A DNA stretch of 64,000 nucleotides from Pseudisothecium myosuroides. Lineage: Eukaryota; Streptophyta; Bryopsida; Hypnales; Lembophyllaceae. Both the position numbers and the translations under genes were made by a program. Shown one piece after another: positions 37,120 through 50,159 of the stretch. The stretch is taken from positions 21,415,452-21,479,451 of the forward strand of contig OX637294.1 in the NCBI GenBank assembly GCA_951799445.1. The letters run 5' to 3'. The stretch's first letter is position 1; each line of letters opens with the position of its first letter. The notes under the pieces are model-generated. The model had not been told where the DNA came from and made no database searches. It saw only the letters and a list, made by a program, of their open reading frames with translations.

Positions 37120-37469
37120 TAATAGAACCTCTTTTAGTGCACCCTCTCTTAGAACAACCCCACTGCAACTCGCCAAATTGGCTCAACCAAACAAATCAAT
37201 GGAGGACCTTTACTGTGAGCTTTGTGTCAAAGGTTCTTTGCCATTGATTTGTTTGGCCGAGCCAATTTGGTGAGTTCCAGTGGGACTATTCTTAGTGCAT
37301 AACTATCAATTATGTAGTTTGTTTGTTGGTCCAATTTGAAGAACTTTTTTTAAAAAGTAGTGTAATTAGACTCGACATTAGTTAGAGGGCCATTATTACA
37401 CCTCTCCAAATGTATAAACTTCTCTTAGTGCATAAGTCCCAGCACCATGCACTAAGAGAGGTTCTACTG
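37120..37469. mobile_element. Pogo/Emigrant-like MITE (350 bp)
   Basis: Ends read TAATAGAACCTCTTTTAGTG and, inverted from the right, CAGTAGAACCTCTCTTAGTG, flanked by TA at 37118-37119 and 37470-37471. Inside is a long mirrored segment containing CCAAATTGGCTC..CCAATTTGG and AACAAATCAATGG with its complement CCATTGATTTGTT. Ends beginning CAGTAGAACCTC are typical of pogo-type elements. Non-coding. Confidence 0.65.
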
Positions 37470-37471
37470 TA

Positions 37472-39819
37472 TTGAATGAGTGTCAGGAAATTACAAAACA
37501 ACTTGGGTTGGTTTTCTTTTGAAGAGGCTAACATTGTACCAAAAAAAATTCATCATTTTGACCATTGAAACCTTTGAGGCAAAAAAAGGTGGACATTTTA
37601 GGTGCAAATACCTTACATCGAAGGCCACTTCTCACGAAGCTCAAAGTCCCACCAAATTCTCCAAGTTTTATTGGTGGAGAGTTGAAAATTGAGACTTGAG
37701 GCTTGACACTATCATGTCCCAAGGTTGAAGGCCCAATGCACTCAAAAATTCCTACTTGGTTTTTGGTTGAAGGTTTTTGCACCAAGGAAATGGTCTTGGA
37801 GCTTGAATTAGGTTTAACAAAATGGAGGGTCAAATCGGGCTTCAAGTTCCATCTATTGTTTTGTACACAATATGAGAAGAATAACACTAAATCAAAAATG
37901 CTTGGGGGATTATTTTCTCTAGAAATCAATCACAAAATCAATTTGTTGCAAATTGAGTATAGAGATTGCTTCCAGAATGGGTTCTTTTACTTTTTGATTC
38001 ATTAGAGTGAATAAAAGCACTTTGTTGCAAACAAAATTGGGATAAGGAACAAAATAAGGGCTCTTCTCCTTAAGTGGATTGCCACTACAACATGCTCAAA
38101 TCTAGTACTTGTCTTAATTATAGTTTTATATTTGGCAAGGTTTTCCAATTTATTGTCTCCCATTCTTACACACCAAATGTGTTTCAATAATAGTGAATTG
38201 ACCAATTATTAGTAGAATAGAGAAAATAGTTGTCTGAATTTAAATTTGTCCTATGTATATTTGGCACGGTCGGATGGTAGATTTGATTGAAAAGCATTTA
38301 AAAGGACCCAAAGCAATTCTCATTCAATTTTGCTACATATCAAACCTTGGCCATGTTGGAGTGGAGATGCCTTCATGTAGTGTCACTTTAAATTTCTAGA
38401 AATAAGTAGTTTTCATGCGCGATGGGTAGCCACAACTTAAAAAAATTCAACTAGATAAACAAATTTAATGAAGTGAAAGGTATTGTAAGCAAAATCAATA
38501 TTTTATATTATTTAGTTATCAATTTTTAGCATTATCTAATGAAAATAAAAATAATAATAAATTTTGAATGAATAGAATTAATTGTAAAAATGATTGGTGG
38601 TTGGATTTGTAAGTTATATCAACTTTGGATGATTGTTTTTCATGAAAAAAAGACAACAATAGAAGTCTCTTTTAGAAGAAAATTTATTTAACCTAAGTAA
38701 TTTTTTCATCTAAAATTGAAAATTGAATTTGAATCTAGATTATATGTATTTCAAATGTAGTTTAAAGAACTTGTGTTTATTTTATAGTTTTTACATCAAG
38801 CACATTGCAATTCTATGATCTTCAAAAGAATTCTCTTCAAGAATTTTTAAATTGTATAAACAAATTGAATAAATTAATTAGAGTACAAAAATTAAAAGTG
38901 TTTTTTTTACTACGCAGTGTTTTGTATTTTTTTTCATATAATATCTTATTTTAGGCACAAGATGATTTAAAGAGACTCCAACACTTTTGGAGTGGTTTGA
39001 AATTGAATGTAGATTTGAATCTATAAGCTTTCAATTAGTTTAATGGTATATATGTCATTTTGTTTTTCATGCAATTTTCAAAATTAGATAAACTCATCAT
39101 TTAACTTCCAATTTTATATCCTTTGCTCTACATTTCTAATGTACTGAATTTGTAGAGTTGCAACTAATTACAAATAATGGGATGTAGTTTATTGATTATT
39201 GCATGAACTTAATTATAAGGAATCAAAAGGGAAAGATAACATGAAACTAATGATGGACTAAAAGGATATCTCTTATAATCTCTTATTAAAATTGCATTCT
39301 TAATTGGCTTGTGCAGATTCCTCTTGGAATCCTTAAAAGAGAAATATCTCTTTTGAAATACTTTGGAGATGTTAAAATTAATGTAGAAGCAAACTAGAGG
39401 TTGCCACACTTTGCCTATGCAAGGGGGGAGGGAACCCTACATATTTAGGAAGCAAAGTAGGCCCCCTAGCAAAGGTCAAGAATCTCATGAAGATAAATAT
39501 AATTCTATTCTATCCTCTTTAATTGCACTATTTCAAAAAAGACAAATGAACTTCTAATTGCACTCTAATTGAGTATTTTTTGGCATGTTTGAATGTTTGG
39601 AATATTACAAGTGAAATGTCCAAAATATTGCAGAAATTTTTCATCCATATTGCCTAATTTCTTGAATATTTTTGAAAACCTACATCACACCTTAAGCCCC
39701 GTATGACAAGTTCCTTCAAATAAGAAAACCTAGAAGTTGCCAAACACAACAGAATTTGGACATTAGAACGCCGAAACTCTAACACCAATAGTTCTAGTTG
39801 TCTAATTACAATAAAGATA
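37472..39819. other. AT-rich intergenic DNA
   Basis: Frames of 100-133 codons on both strands overlap at 37528-38005. They have no recognisable domain and no splice continuity. The remainder is AT-rich with nothing identified. Confidence 0.4.
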
Positions 39820-39821
39820 TA

Positions 39822-40396
39822 CTCCCTCTGTCTTGCTAAAAACCTCCAAATCAAGCAGAATTTTTGTCCCACTAAAAAGCTCCTTTTTGTGTTTTTGATT
39901 GTTTAGTGAGTGTTTGTTGCATTGAACAACCTTGTGGGGACAAGTGAGACAATCAAAAAGCATTCCCGTGACCTTGCAAGCTTGGCCTTGGTAATATGAG
40001 ACACCTCGTACTAATTGCTTTGTGACAAATAGTAGGGTTGACAGCCTATTTAGTGACTACTTTGGTGCTATTAAAATTTGATCATAAAGTGGGATAGTTT
40101 TTTTTATTTTTGGATATTTAGGTTGGGAAACATGTCATTACAATCCCATTGCAGCCACCACCCTTTAAATCATCTAAAATGACACAGCTGGCGGCATTTA
40201 TAAAATATGTTCAAATATCACACTTTTGATATGAATTTTGGGTGCCTAAATGATAGTATCTAAGCTTGAGATTTTGCATAGATCTAAATGATGTGTTATT
40301 TATTCTTGAATGAATGTATTTTTGGCACTTTGATTGCAAATATAGTTAATTTCTTAACGGAAAGAATTTTGGAGGTTTTTAGTAAGACAGAGGGAG
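39822..40396 (+). mobile_element. Mariner/stowaway-like MITE, copy 1 (575 bp)
   Basis: Ends CTCCCTCTGTCTTGCTAAAA and, inverted, CTCCCTCTGTCTTACTAAAA are flanked by TA (39820-39821, 40397-40398). The copy at 61452 has the same length and interior in the opposite orientation. No transposase frame. Confidence 0.8.
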
Positions 40397-40674
40397 TATC
40401 TATTTTTTGGATGTGTTGCACAATATAAAGAATGTGTAATTATAGAGTGTGCAATTAGAAAGGAATGAGTATTGCACTATTGTAATCCGTTGGATGTTAT
40501 AGATGCTAGTATGTTGCTTTCACTGTGATGTTGAATAAAGTAGGAGGCCCATTAACCAACTAGGGTATGAATGTATTCCCTATCTAGAAATCATCAACAT
40601 GTTTCTTGAAATCTATTATTATCATTGATCATTTAGGTAGGCTTAAGGTAGACCAACCCATTTTTGTCTATTGC

Positions 40675-41599
40675 TTAACCCCTAAAGGACCGTTGTTTCT
40701 TTTGAGATAAAAAATGGGATTTCGGGCAGGTACCTACGGGCATAATTTTTGTCATGATGTTTTGAATTTTTTTGAAGATAGAAAAACTGATAAACTTTGT
40801 GGGAATATAATTTTTTTCACAATCGGTGCCCAAGAACAATAGTTATGACCAAATAAACTTAAAACAAGGGAGGGGGGAGGCAACTAGGTAGCAAAAAATT
40901 ATTTGCAAAAATTTGATTTTTTTTTTAATATATTTTTCTTTTCATAGATTATATTTTTGTTTATCTCGAAAGCTTTGATTTGTTTCATTTGGATTTGTTA
41001 TAAGAAAGTTATGGACATTCTTGTTTTTCGAGCAGTTAGAGCATTTTCTTAAAAAAAATAACTTGTAGGGTTCATTTCTAAATGCAATTTTTCAAATTTT
41101 TTTTGCATGGTTTAATGTACTTGCTAGAAAAATTTCACCATTGGGATTAGTGAATTTTAATTCCATCTAAAATATATGAATATTTTAGATTTTCCTTCTA
41201 TCTTGTATCTACTTCTATTTAACAATTTTTTTAAGAATAATAATTAAGTTTTTTTGAATTTTTTTTTCCTAGACTCTCAACTCAATTTTCCACTATAAAG
41301 ATTTAAAGCTCAAAACTCTGTAGTGCAAAAATTTTAAGTTAAAAATGTTCATAGTCAAAAAATCAGGTCCAACAATGTGATGAAAAACTTATTTTTTTCA
41401 CTTTAAATGCAGATATCTTGCAATCTGTGCGGTCAAAAATTCAAAAAAAAATTCTACACATTCTTATACTAGTTAAGTGTAAGATCCTACGGTTAGATTT
41501 CAAAAAAAAAAATTCAAATTTTTTTACTCTTTGCTATAGAAATGGCAGTTTTTAGTGTTTTTTTTTGCAAAAACAAGGCCCTGAGCCTTGAAAGGTTAA
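40675..41599 (-). mobile_element. TTAA-flanked MITE, copy B (925 bp)
   Basis: The left end is TTAACCCCTAAAGGACC; the right end is decayed (CTTGAAAGGTTAA). The interior matches copies C and D, including AAGATCCTACGGTTAGAT and TTTGCTATAGAAATGGCAG. Non-coding. Confidence 0.7.
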
Positions 41600-42340
41600 T
41601 TTTGTCATCTTACTATTGGCCAATTCCATTCGAAAATCATTCAAATCCGTTCATTTTTTGACAAAATTATGGCAATAATGCCTATGCCTACAAGGTTTAA
41701 CGGGGCAATCCTTTATTGGTAAACACTTAAGTGCCATTGGATACATGGGAGAGCGATTATGGATTGTTTACAAGATGTTCATAACTCTCCTCTACAAATG
41801 GTTTTGTAATTTCAAGGTAGACAACTTCACAACTTCACAAAATCACAACTTTAATTGAAAAATTATAATTCCATTTGAGTTTGGTTGGTGAAACAAGTAC
41901 ACACTTCTAGAATATATGATCCCCTCTTGCATTTGGCCCCAAGATATTCATATTGCTACTTGTAATTTGCATGGTAATAGGCTTCTCTACCTTAATAGGC
42001 TTCTCCGTCCTACCTTCGTGGTATTTTCTCGTTGACTTCATCGACCACTACGTTCGTTCACGGCTTCTTCCAGCCCGTCCATCGGTTGGGCGACCACTGG
42101 TCATGACGACCATCTTCTGGTCGCCGGCTTCATCTCCCTCCTTCTGCATCGTTTCCTCGAAGTGATGGCGATCAGCTTCTTCAGCTGCATTGATCCGAAT
42201 TTTCGTATTCGCCATAGCCACATTTCCTGTTTCGCTTGTTCTCGATAATTCCACGACTTCTTCTGGTGGAAGCGATCGACAAATTTATTGCTACAAGAAT
42301 TTCATTTCGCTCCAGGATCTTGGTCTGATCGGAGTTCACA
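41600..42340. other. Upstream region and leader of coatomer zeta
   Basis: From about 41990 the plus strand becomes CT-rich and GC-richer, consistent with a promoter and 5' leader. Short frames on both strands here are not supported as genes. Confidence 0.5.
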
Positions 42341-44427
42341 ATGGATGTAAGTGTTTTTTTGGACATTCCAAAATCCTTTTAGGGTTTCTTGTTTTGCTTT
42401 GATTAAAATGTTCTATACTGGTTTGGCTTCTTGCAGAGAGTTTCAGAGTGAAAACAATTGAAGTTTAGGGTTCTGACGATCGCGGCATTGGTGCAGATTT
42501 CTACTCCGTTGATAAAGAACGTGTTACTCCTTGATTCCGAGGGGAAGCGCGTAGCTGTCAAGTACTTTTCCGATGACTGGCCGACACTTTCTGCTAAATT
42601 GGCGTTTGAGAAATCTGTGTTTAACAAGACTCAACGCACAAGTGCTCGTTCAGAAGGTATTTCGTTTTTTTTTTAAAATTTTGTCGTGGTTTAATAATAG
42701 TTTGGAGAAATTGAAAGGCTTCGTAAGCTATGTTATGTCGATTCCGTAGAGGAATTTTATTTGTGGCCGGGAATAGCTGGTTTTTTTCTCTTATTTGGTT
42801 GCGTTCAACCGATTCTAAAGGTTCAGGTATCCGTCAACGAGTAATTCCTGTAGTGCGGATTCTTTCATTTGTAACGTTCTAATTATTATTTTTATTTTTG
42901 AAAGTTTGTTCTCATCTGGAAAGACATGAAACGTCTGGTTCTTATTTGAACTTGATCTGTGTGGGTAGCGTGCTCTTCAATAGACCCTGGTTAAATGTTC
43001 AGGGATATGGACATTTCTGTCTATTGATGTGTCTAATGCTATGGTCATGGTTTGCAGCTGAGATAGGACTGTTTGATGGATACATCGTGATCTACAAATT
43101 TATTTCGGACCTACATTTCTATGTAACGGGAGGCGAAGATGAGAACGAACTTATTCTGGCAACAGTCCTGCAAGGATTCTTTGATGCCGTTGCATTGCTT
43201 CTCAGGTTGGTACCATAGACCGGGTTTTGGGTTGCATACACGTATGTGAGGGTTGTATTGAGGGTTGACGCCCTTCGCTTATTGAACTGTTTATATTCTC
43301 TTCTGTGCTATGAACTCGTTTGGAATAATGCTGATTCTGATTCTGAATTAATTTTGAGGCTAGTTCTTAGATTTAAGGAAATGCTTTGATTGGTAACAGC
43401 AAATTTGTGATAACTTCACTTGTATATGAAAATGTCACAAGTGATGTTTGAGATGTAGGTAGCTAAGATGTAGCTTTCTAGACCACATATGCGAAGTGTA
43501 ATGAACCCATAATAAACGCGCTTTTTGGTGTATTTATTTCAAACAACAGTGGTCTCTTTGTACATCTAAAAACAAATCTAACACAATGATTTTTGGTTGC
43601 CCTTGAAAGAAATTGTAGTCACAAATACGGTGTTTGACGGAATCTACTGATTGCAGAAACAATGTCGAGAAGAAGAGCGTTCTGGAGAATCTTGATCTTG
43701 TCCTACTCTGCCTCGACGAGATAGTAGATGGCGGGTATGTCTCCTGGACCTTGTGTACTGTCTCTGAGTTTGAATGGGACAACCTTTTGTGCGAGGGATT
43801 CAAATGAAATCGTACAAGCTTTTTCATGCTGAATATAGCAGTGATATGGGTAATCTCCTGTATATATTCAGACGCTCCTTTGCCTATAATAACTCAGAGT
43901 AAGGATCTGATGCATTGGTAATGTGGGTTCTTTAGCATCATTTTGGAGTCGGATGCCAACGTCATTGCTGGCAGAGTTGCAATGCGGGGTGCTGATGCAG
44001 ATGTTCCTCTTTCAGAACAGGTATTGTTGGCTCCCTCTCCTGGCCCGTGTATACATGTGTCTGGTCAGCATTGACTCCTTGTTACGATCAAGTATTGTAA
44101 TTAGTCCAAACTGCCCTAACTAGATTAAAGATAGATTGTGGAAGCTAACAATTGATCATGGAAACTTCCAAAACATACTTCTATCGTTAAAAATGTAGGT
44201 CGTCGTTTCTTCTTTCTTTTGATACACTTTGTTGCCTTCTTTGAAGCGTCCTCAATGATTTATTTCAACTCTGGACATTGAAGCAGGCACTTTGGGCCAT
44301 TTAGGCACTTATGTTTAAGTGTAAGTACAGTATTCTAATTAATCTCTCTTGTGTATGACTCATGCAGACTATCTCACAAGCCTTGGCAACTGCAAAGGAG
44401 CATTTTGCAAGATCGCTACTCAAGTAG
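42341..44427 (+). CDS. COPZ: Coatomer subunit zeta (COPI coat)
   Basis: Six coding exons join in phase: 42341-42346, 42497-42656, 43058-43205, 43657-43734, 43936-44020 and 44368-44427. They give 178 residues, the usual length for plant zeta-COP. The first exon encodes only Met-Asp before a GTAAGT donor. Conserved blocks follow in order: [103 protein letters not shown] and [17 protein letters not shown]. The protein has a longin-like fold and pairs with gamma-COP in the coatomer F-subcomplex that coats Golgi-to-ER vesicles. Introns are 150-450 bp with canonical sites. The gene appears intact. The very short first exon is its least certain part. Confidence 0.95.
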
Positions 44428-45119
44428 AGCCTTTATTGTTGATTTTGACTCTTCTCCGGTCATAAGCATTATATTGACATTATCTCGCGTATCATCTTTT
44501 GTTGTCAGTTCATCTTTTGAATTATTTCTGCAGTGGATTATTGCGTTTATTCCCTGGGGACTTGATTGTACTTCATTGCTTTCAATTTGAAGTGAACCGA
44601 TAACCAAGGATATCACCCTAATCGTTAGTTTACATCCCTGTGAACGAGTTAGCCACCCGACATTTTCCATGCGTTCTTGTTTTTGCCTTATAATCCCATC
44701 CCGTCTATTCAGCCTTCAATATTACATCCATTCTATCTTGGTATCTAAACCAAGTAACCTGAGGGTGGAGGCCTTGTCCATCCCTTGTACTGTAAACCAA
44801 TCTTTTACCACCCAAATCAGCAACTTGAATACCTTGCGAAACTGCTCAATGAGAGGTACTTAAGATAACTGCACCTATCTGTGACCTGTTTCTAACATCA
44901 ACCGTAAGAGATTTGTAACCTGTTTCTGAAATCAACCCTAAGAGATTTGTAACTTAGAGCCTCCTTTCATGAGAGCTTGGGGTTGATATTGGGTACCCCT
45001 AATTTTAGCACTTTGAATATTCCAAAAATGTCTGCTAGAAAAATCTAGAGTCTTCTTTTGACTTCCAACAAGATTCAAAAAAATTGAAATAGTTTAATAT
45101 GGAGTAATAGGAATCATGC
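44428..45119. other. 3' flank of coatomer zeta
   Basis: Short frames only, with no element ends. The repeated GTAACCTGTTTCTRAHATCAA words at about 44883-44950 form a short direct duplication. Confidence 0.4.
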
Positions 45120-46048
45120 TTAACCCCTAAAGGACCATTGTCCGTTCGGGGGACAAATGGGACTTGGAGCAGGAACCTACGGGCTGAAATTTTCTCCTAA
45201 TTTTTTGAAACTTTTTGTGAATGTGAAGAATTGAGAGAGGTACGTGGCGGAAAAAAATAATTTGAAATCGGACCTTCGAGCGAGAAGTTATGCCATTTCT
45301 TGGAATGCGTGGGGACGGGGGGCAGCAAAAAAAATTTGCAAAATTTTGAATTTTTTTTTAAATATTTTTTTTCTCATAGATTATATTCTTGACTATATGG
45401 AAAGATTTGATTCATTTCATTTGACTTTGTTATGAGGAAGTTATGGACATTCTTGTTTTTCGGGCAGTTAGAGCATCTTCTTGAAAAAAATAACTTATAG
45501 GATTCATTTCTGAATGCTATTTTTGTAATTTTTCAAAAAACAAAATTTCTCATGGTTTAATTTACTTGCTAGAACAATCTCACCATCAGGATTAGTGTAT
45601 TTTAATTCCATCTAAAATATATAAATATTTTAGATTTTCCTTCTATCTCGTACCTACTTCTACTTAACAATTTTTTGAAGAATGATAATTAAGAATTTTT
45701 GAATTTATTTATTTTCCTAGATTCTCAACTCAATTCTCCACTATAAAGATTTAAAGCTCAAAACGCTGTAGTGCAAAATTTTTTAATTAAAAATGTTCAA
45801 AGTCAAAAAATCCAGTCCCGCAATGTGCTGAAAAACTTGTTTTTTCCACTTTAAACGCAAATATCTTGCAATCTGTGCGGTCAAAAATTCTGAAATTTTT
45901 TCCACACATTCTCATACTAGTTAGGTGTAAGATCCTACGGTTAGATGTACAAAAAAAACATTTTTCAAATTTTTTTACTCTTTGCTATAGAAATGACAGT
46001 TTTGAGTGTTTTTTGGCAGAAAATAGGCCTCGGAACTTTAGGGGTTAA
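45120..46048 (-). mobile_element. TTAA-flanked MITE, copy C (929 bp)
   Basis: The left end is TTAACCCCTAAAGGACC and the right end, inverted, TTAACCCCTAAAGTTCC. The interior matches copy D closely along its whole length. Frames inside are compositional. Confidence 0.8.
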
Positions 46049-47360
46049 TTGCTTATTTGGTTCATTTTAGGTGTTCCTAGTTCCCACATTATTCTTCATA
46101 GATGTGTGCTTTCTTAAAATCCAAATACAAGTAAAATTATAATTTTGTAATAAAAATATATACATTCTATGAATTTTCAAAGTGGTTTGTTTAACATATA
46201 CAAACCCTCATATAAGTAGGGCCCATAAGTACCCAAATCTAAACTTAAAACTTCCCTAAATACAAATTGAACCACCTCGGTCCTTGAATAATTGAATCTC
46301 TCAAAATGTGCTTTAAATGCAACTTCCTCGGATGCCTATTGAATGAAGATCGTAATCTAAATTCTTGGTATCAAATCATATTCTTTGAATTTCTTAACCC
46401 CTAAAAGACAATAAGGTTCTGTGGAGCTTTTTAAAACCTCAAGTAACCTCTCACAAAGTGCATTATTTTCTGAGAATTTTTGTCAACTTAGACATTTAGT
46501 ATATCTACTCAAAAATTTAAAAAAAAATTGATCCATATTCGGGAAATGAAGTTATGCTGCTCGAAAGGCAACAAACAACCTAGGCAACGTAAGGTGGAGT
46601 TGACCTAAGGAAGGGGAATAAAGACCTTATAGTTGAGCTGCTCAGTTAAGGGGGAGTGAAAAGTTGGGAGAAGTAGGTGGGCAAAGGGATGCCAACCTAA
46701 CCCAACTAGCAAGGGAGGGTGCAACCTAGTCTTTGGGCTTTGCAAGTAAGAAAGGCTTCAATGGGGTGGAGGGGACTTCGTAGGTAAGAGGGTCTTCGTA
46801 AGGTTGGGAAGTCGAGACAATCCAAAGACTATAAGGGTCCAAACTAAATAGACTGAAACTACAAATCGCCTCCCCAATTGCTATATTTTTTGTGGCTAAT
46901 TTCTAAACACAAGAAAATTACTGTGCAAAACCTATAATGATTTACGAGATTGTGTAATTGAAGTACACATGATCAAATCAAGCCGGCAAGAAATTGTGAG
47001 CTCAATTATGTCACAAATTTATGAAGGCAAAACTTTATTTTCATGAAAATTAGAAACAAGATTGATTCTTGTGAATCAATTTGGAAACATCTATTGCAAT
47101 GACCAAGGTGAGTTCCTAACCTCATTAATGTCTATAACCTAAATTCACTAAATTCTAGCTAATTTCAAACAGAATTAGCAATCCAACTATCCAAATCTTG
47201 CAAAAATTGGATCTACTTCAATTGTTTGCATAAAAAAGAGCAAATGCAAGCTTCAATTTCTCCTCCACTTTTAGGTGCCTTAAATGTATTCTAAATCTTT
47301 TATTGCCACTACATTGAAAATAAGACACTAAATTTTGGAGCAATAGCAAGTACTATATAT
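46049..47360. other. Intergenic, one solo TTAA-family end
   Basis: TTAACCCCTAAAAGACAATA at 46394 looks like a single family end without a partner. A purine-rich, GC-richer stretch at 46570-46860 has no coding frame. Confidence 0.35.
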
Positions 47361-47361
47361 T

Positions 47362-47402
47362 GAGAGAGAAGTTGCAAGAGAAGTTGCGAGAGAAGTTGCA
47401 AG
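47362..47402. repeat. Tandem 12-bp repeat
   Basis: AGAGAAGTTGCA/G repeated three times. It creates a Ser-Leu-Ala-Thr repeat in a spurious minus-strand frame. Confidence 0.8.
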
Positions 47403-49219
47403 ATTTGGTAATGAGGTAGCACAATAGGTGATGCATGTTTCACAAGCTTCAGGGGAAATTTGGTTGGAAGGGGGGAGCTTGGTGTTTCTAAAAGACAAGT
47501 GCAAACTCTCATTGTATTGTTGCAACTTGACATATTTCAATAGTAGCTTATACCACATGGTACCTTGCTTTGGCTAAATGAGCCCACTCTTTCTACTTTT
47601 AGGCATCATTGGCAATTGCATACAATTAGCAAAGGTGCTAGGGTGGACAGAGAAGATGTCAATAGTGACAAGGGAGTGTACAATACGTAACTACAAAGCT
47701 TTTGTAGCCTAAAGAAGAGCCCAAGAACTTTGACTTTGAAGAAATATGCCTCAAAGGAACATGCACCAAGGTGGAAAGGAAAAGGGTAAGAAATTCTATG
47801 CAATGCCTTCATTATATTTGTACTTCATTATGCACACCCAAAAATACCTCAATTACTGTATATAATTTGTTATTTTGCAATTGCAATTTGAAGCCCAATT
47901 CGGGAATTTGTTACAAATGAAAATTTTAGGGATTCAACATTGTTACCAACTTCCTCAATGTGGATGCAGCCCACTCCCTTCTTAGAGGCACCTAGATGAA
48001 GTACATGATTTCACATGTTTCGGAACCTTCCACAAGCACAAATCAGACTGTAGTACTTCTACTTGTGGACTTTCCAATTCCAACTCAAAATATAAGACTT
48101 AATTTCTTCACTAGTACTAAATCTACCCCGCCTGACAATCCAATAGAGAGAATTTGGGCCTCTAAAGGGCCGCGAGTTCCCATGAGTTCTCCACAAGTTT
48201 TGAATAGTTCCTGACTGCTGAAACTGCGCCACCGCAGCAGGGTGACATCGTCGGAACTCGGCCACATCAGATTTTCAATTTTTTTTATTTTTTATTTTTT
48301 ATTTTTTTCTTAAAATGAAATTTGGTAATTTTTTTTTTTTTTTTTAAATATATTTTTTGGACAACCCATACCACTATTCACAGCATGGGGACAGATTGGG
48401 GAACGGGCCTGAAACGGCCCTTTCTTGGCCCCAAATCCCTTCTAATGTTTGATACATCTTTCTCTCTCTCCCTCTCTCATATTCTCCTTGATTATGGTGA
48501 GGACTACTTTAATAGTCAAGAGTTTCAAACTAGAGAGAGGGATTCTAGTTGTATAGAACTTTGAGAGGACAGTTTTAACGAAGGGAAGTAAAAAGAAGAA
48601 GTATAAAGAAGAGCAAGCAGAGAGTTTGAAAGATTTGTAGTAGCTAATTGAGTGTTTATACTATAATACACATGATTACAACAACAATCGCAAGAGAATT
48701 TTAAAAAAAACACTAATTGAGGCACTTGATGATGTGGATGACATAGAAAGTGACATCGAGAAGGACTATCTCAAATTGCTTGAGGTAGCTGACCTACCCA
48801 CCCGGAGCTCGAACCCCACTCAAGTGTGGTGGCTCACTATTTCATACCTTACAAAAATTCACTAGGAAGCGTCGTTCATGCAAGTGTTGATTACCTTCAC
48901 AATAGAATTGACAAATTCCATATTCTTCCTTATGAAGAGATGAGAACCAAAGTAATAAGAGGCAACCACGTACTTCTCATCTAAACATCATAATATAATT
49001 GGTGTAGTCTTTGAGCTCACACTAAGAGAAATTTGATTGAAAAAGTTCAGAAGTAGTATATTTTGAGCTTTCAAGATGCAATCTTGAAAGTGCCACAAAA
49101 TTGAAATTTTGAAAATTTGAAAAAATTGAAAATTGAATTGAAAAAATAGAATATTAGAGCTACATCTTCAATTGAAGCTTTAAAACGTTTAAAATCAAAA
49201 ACTATGTCAAAATTCAAGT
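47403..49219. other. Intergenic, no gene seen
   Basis: A poly-T stretch lies at 48270-48350. A GC-richer part at 48120-48440 carries a mirrored GGGCC..GGCCC word. No gene supported. Confidence 0.4.
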
Positions 49220-50159
49220 TTAACCCCTAAAGGACCATTGTCCCTATGGGGGACAAATGCGTTTTCGGGCAGGAACCTACGGGCTGAAATTTTCTCCTGA
49301 TTTTTTGAAACTTTTTTTGGAGGTAGAGAAACTGATTAGCTTCAAGGGAATATAATTTTTTTCACAATCGGTGCCCGGGAAAAAAAGTTATGACCATATA
49401 AGCTCAAAACAGGCTTCGGGGGGCAGCTCGGGCAGCAAAAAAAAAATGGACAAAAATTTGAATTTTTTTTTTAAATATTTTTTTTCTCATAGATTATATT
49501 TTTGGCTTTCCGGAAAGCTTTGATTCATTTCATTTGGATATGTTATGAGAAAGTTATGGACATTCTTGTTTTTCGGGCAGTTAAAGCATCTTCTTGAAAA
49601 AAATAACTTTGGGATTCATTTCTGAATGCAATTTTTCAAATTTTTCAAATTTTTTTTTTTGGGATGGTCTGATTTACTTGTTAGAACAATCTCACCATTG
49701 GGATTAGTGCATTTTAATTCCATCTAAAATATATGAATGTTTTAGATTTTCCTTCTATCTTGTACCTACATCTACTTCACAATTTTTTTAAGAATGATAA
49801 TTAAGTTTTTCTTAATATTATTTTTTTTCTAGACTCTCAACTCAATTCTCCACTAGATAAAATAAAAGCTCAAAACTCTGTAGTGCAAAAATTTTAAGTT
49901 AAAAATGTTTAAAGTCAAAAAATTTAGTCCCGCAATGTGCTGAAAAACTTGTTTTTTTCACTTTAAATGCAAATATCTTGCAATCTGTGCGATCAAAAAT
50001 TCTAAAAAAAATTCCACACATTCTTATACTAGTTAGGTGTAAGATCCTACGGTTGGATGTGAAAAAAAACATTTTTCAAATTTTTTTACTCTTTGCTATA
50101 GAAATGGCAGTTTTCAGTGTTTTTTGGCAGAAAAAAGGCCTCGGTCCTTTAGGGGTTAA
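49220..50159 (-). mobile_element. TTAA-flanked MITE, copy D (940 bp), best-preserved ends
   Basis: Both 17-bp ends are perfect: TTAACCCCTAAAGGACC at 49220 and its exact complement ending at 50159. Bases outside TTAA differ on the two sides. The interior matches copies A-C. It has no transposase frame, so it must depend on an enzyme encoded elsewhere if it moved by transposition. Confidence 0.8.

Noticed and set aside
48797..48820. tRNA-like T-arm word (GGGTTCGAGCTCC on the minus strand), possible tRNA or SINE
   Set aside because: The stem bases do not pair and no cloverleaf or A box is found at proper spacing.
12580..50159. Harbinger/PIF assignment of the TTAA elements with a TTA target duplication
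   Set aside because: A 3-bp reading gives TTA on one side and TAA on the other, which is not a direct repeat. TTAA on both sides is.
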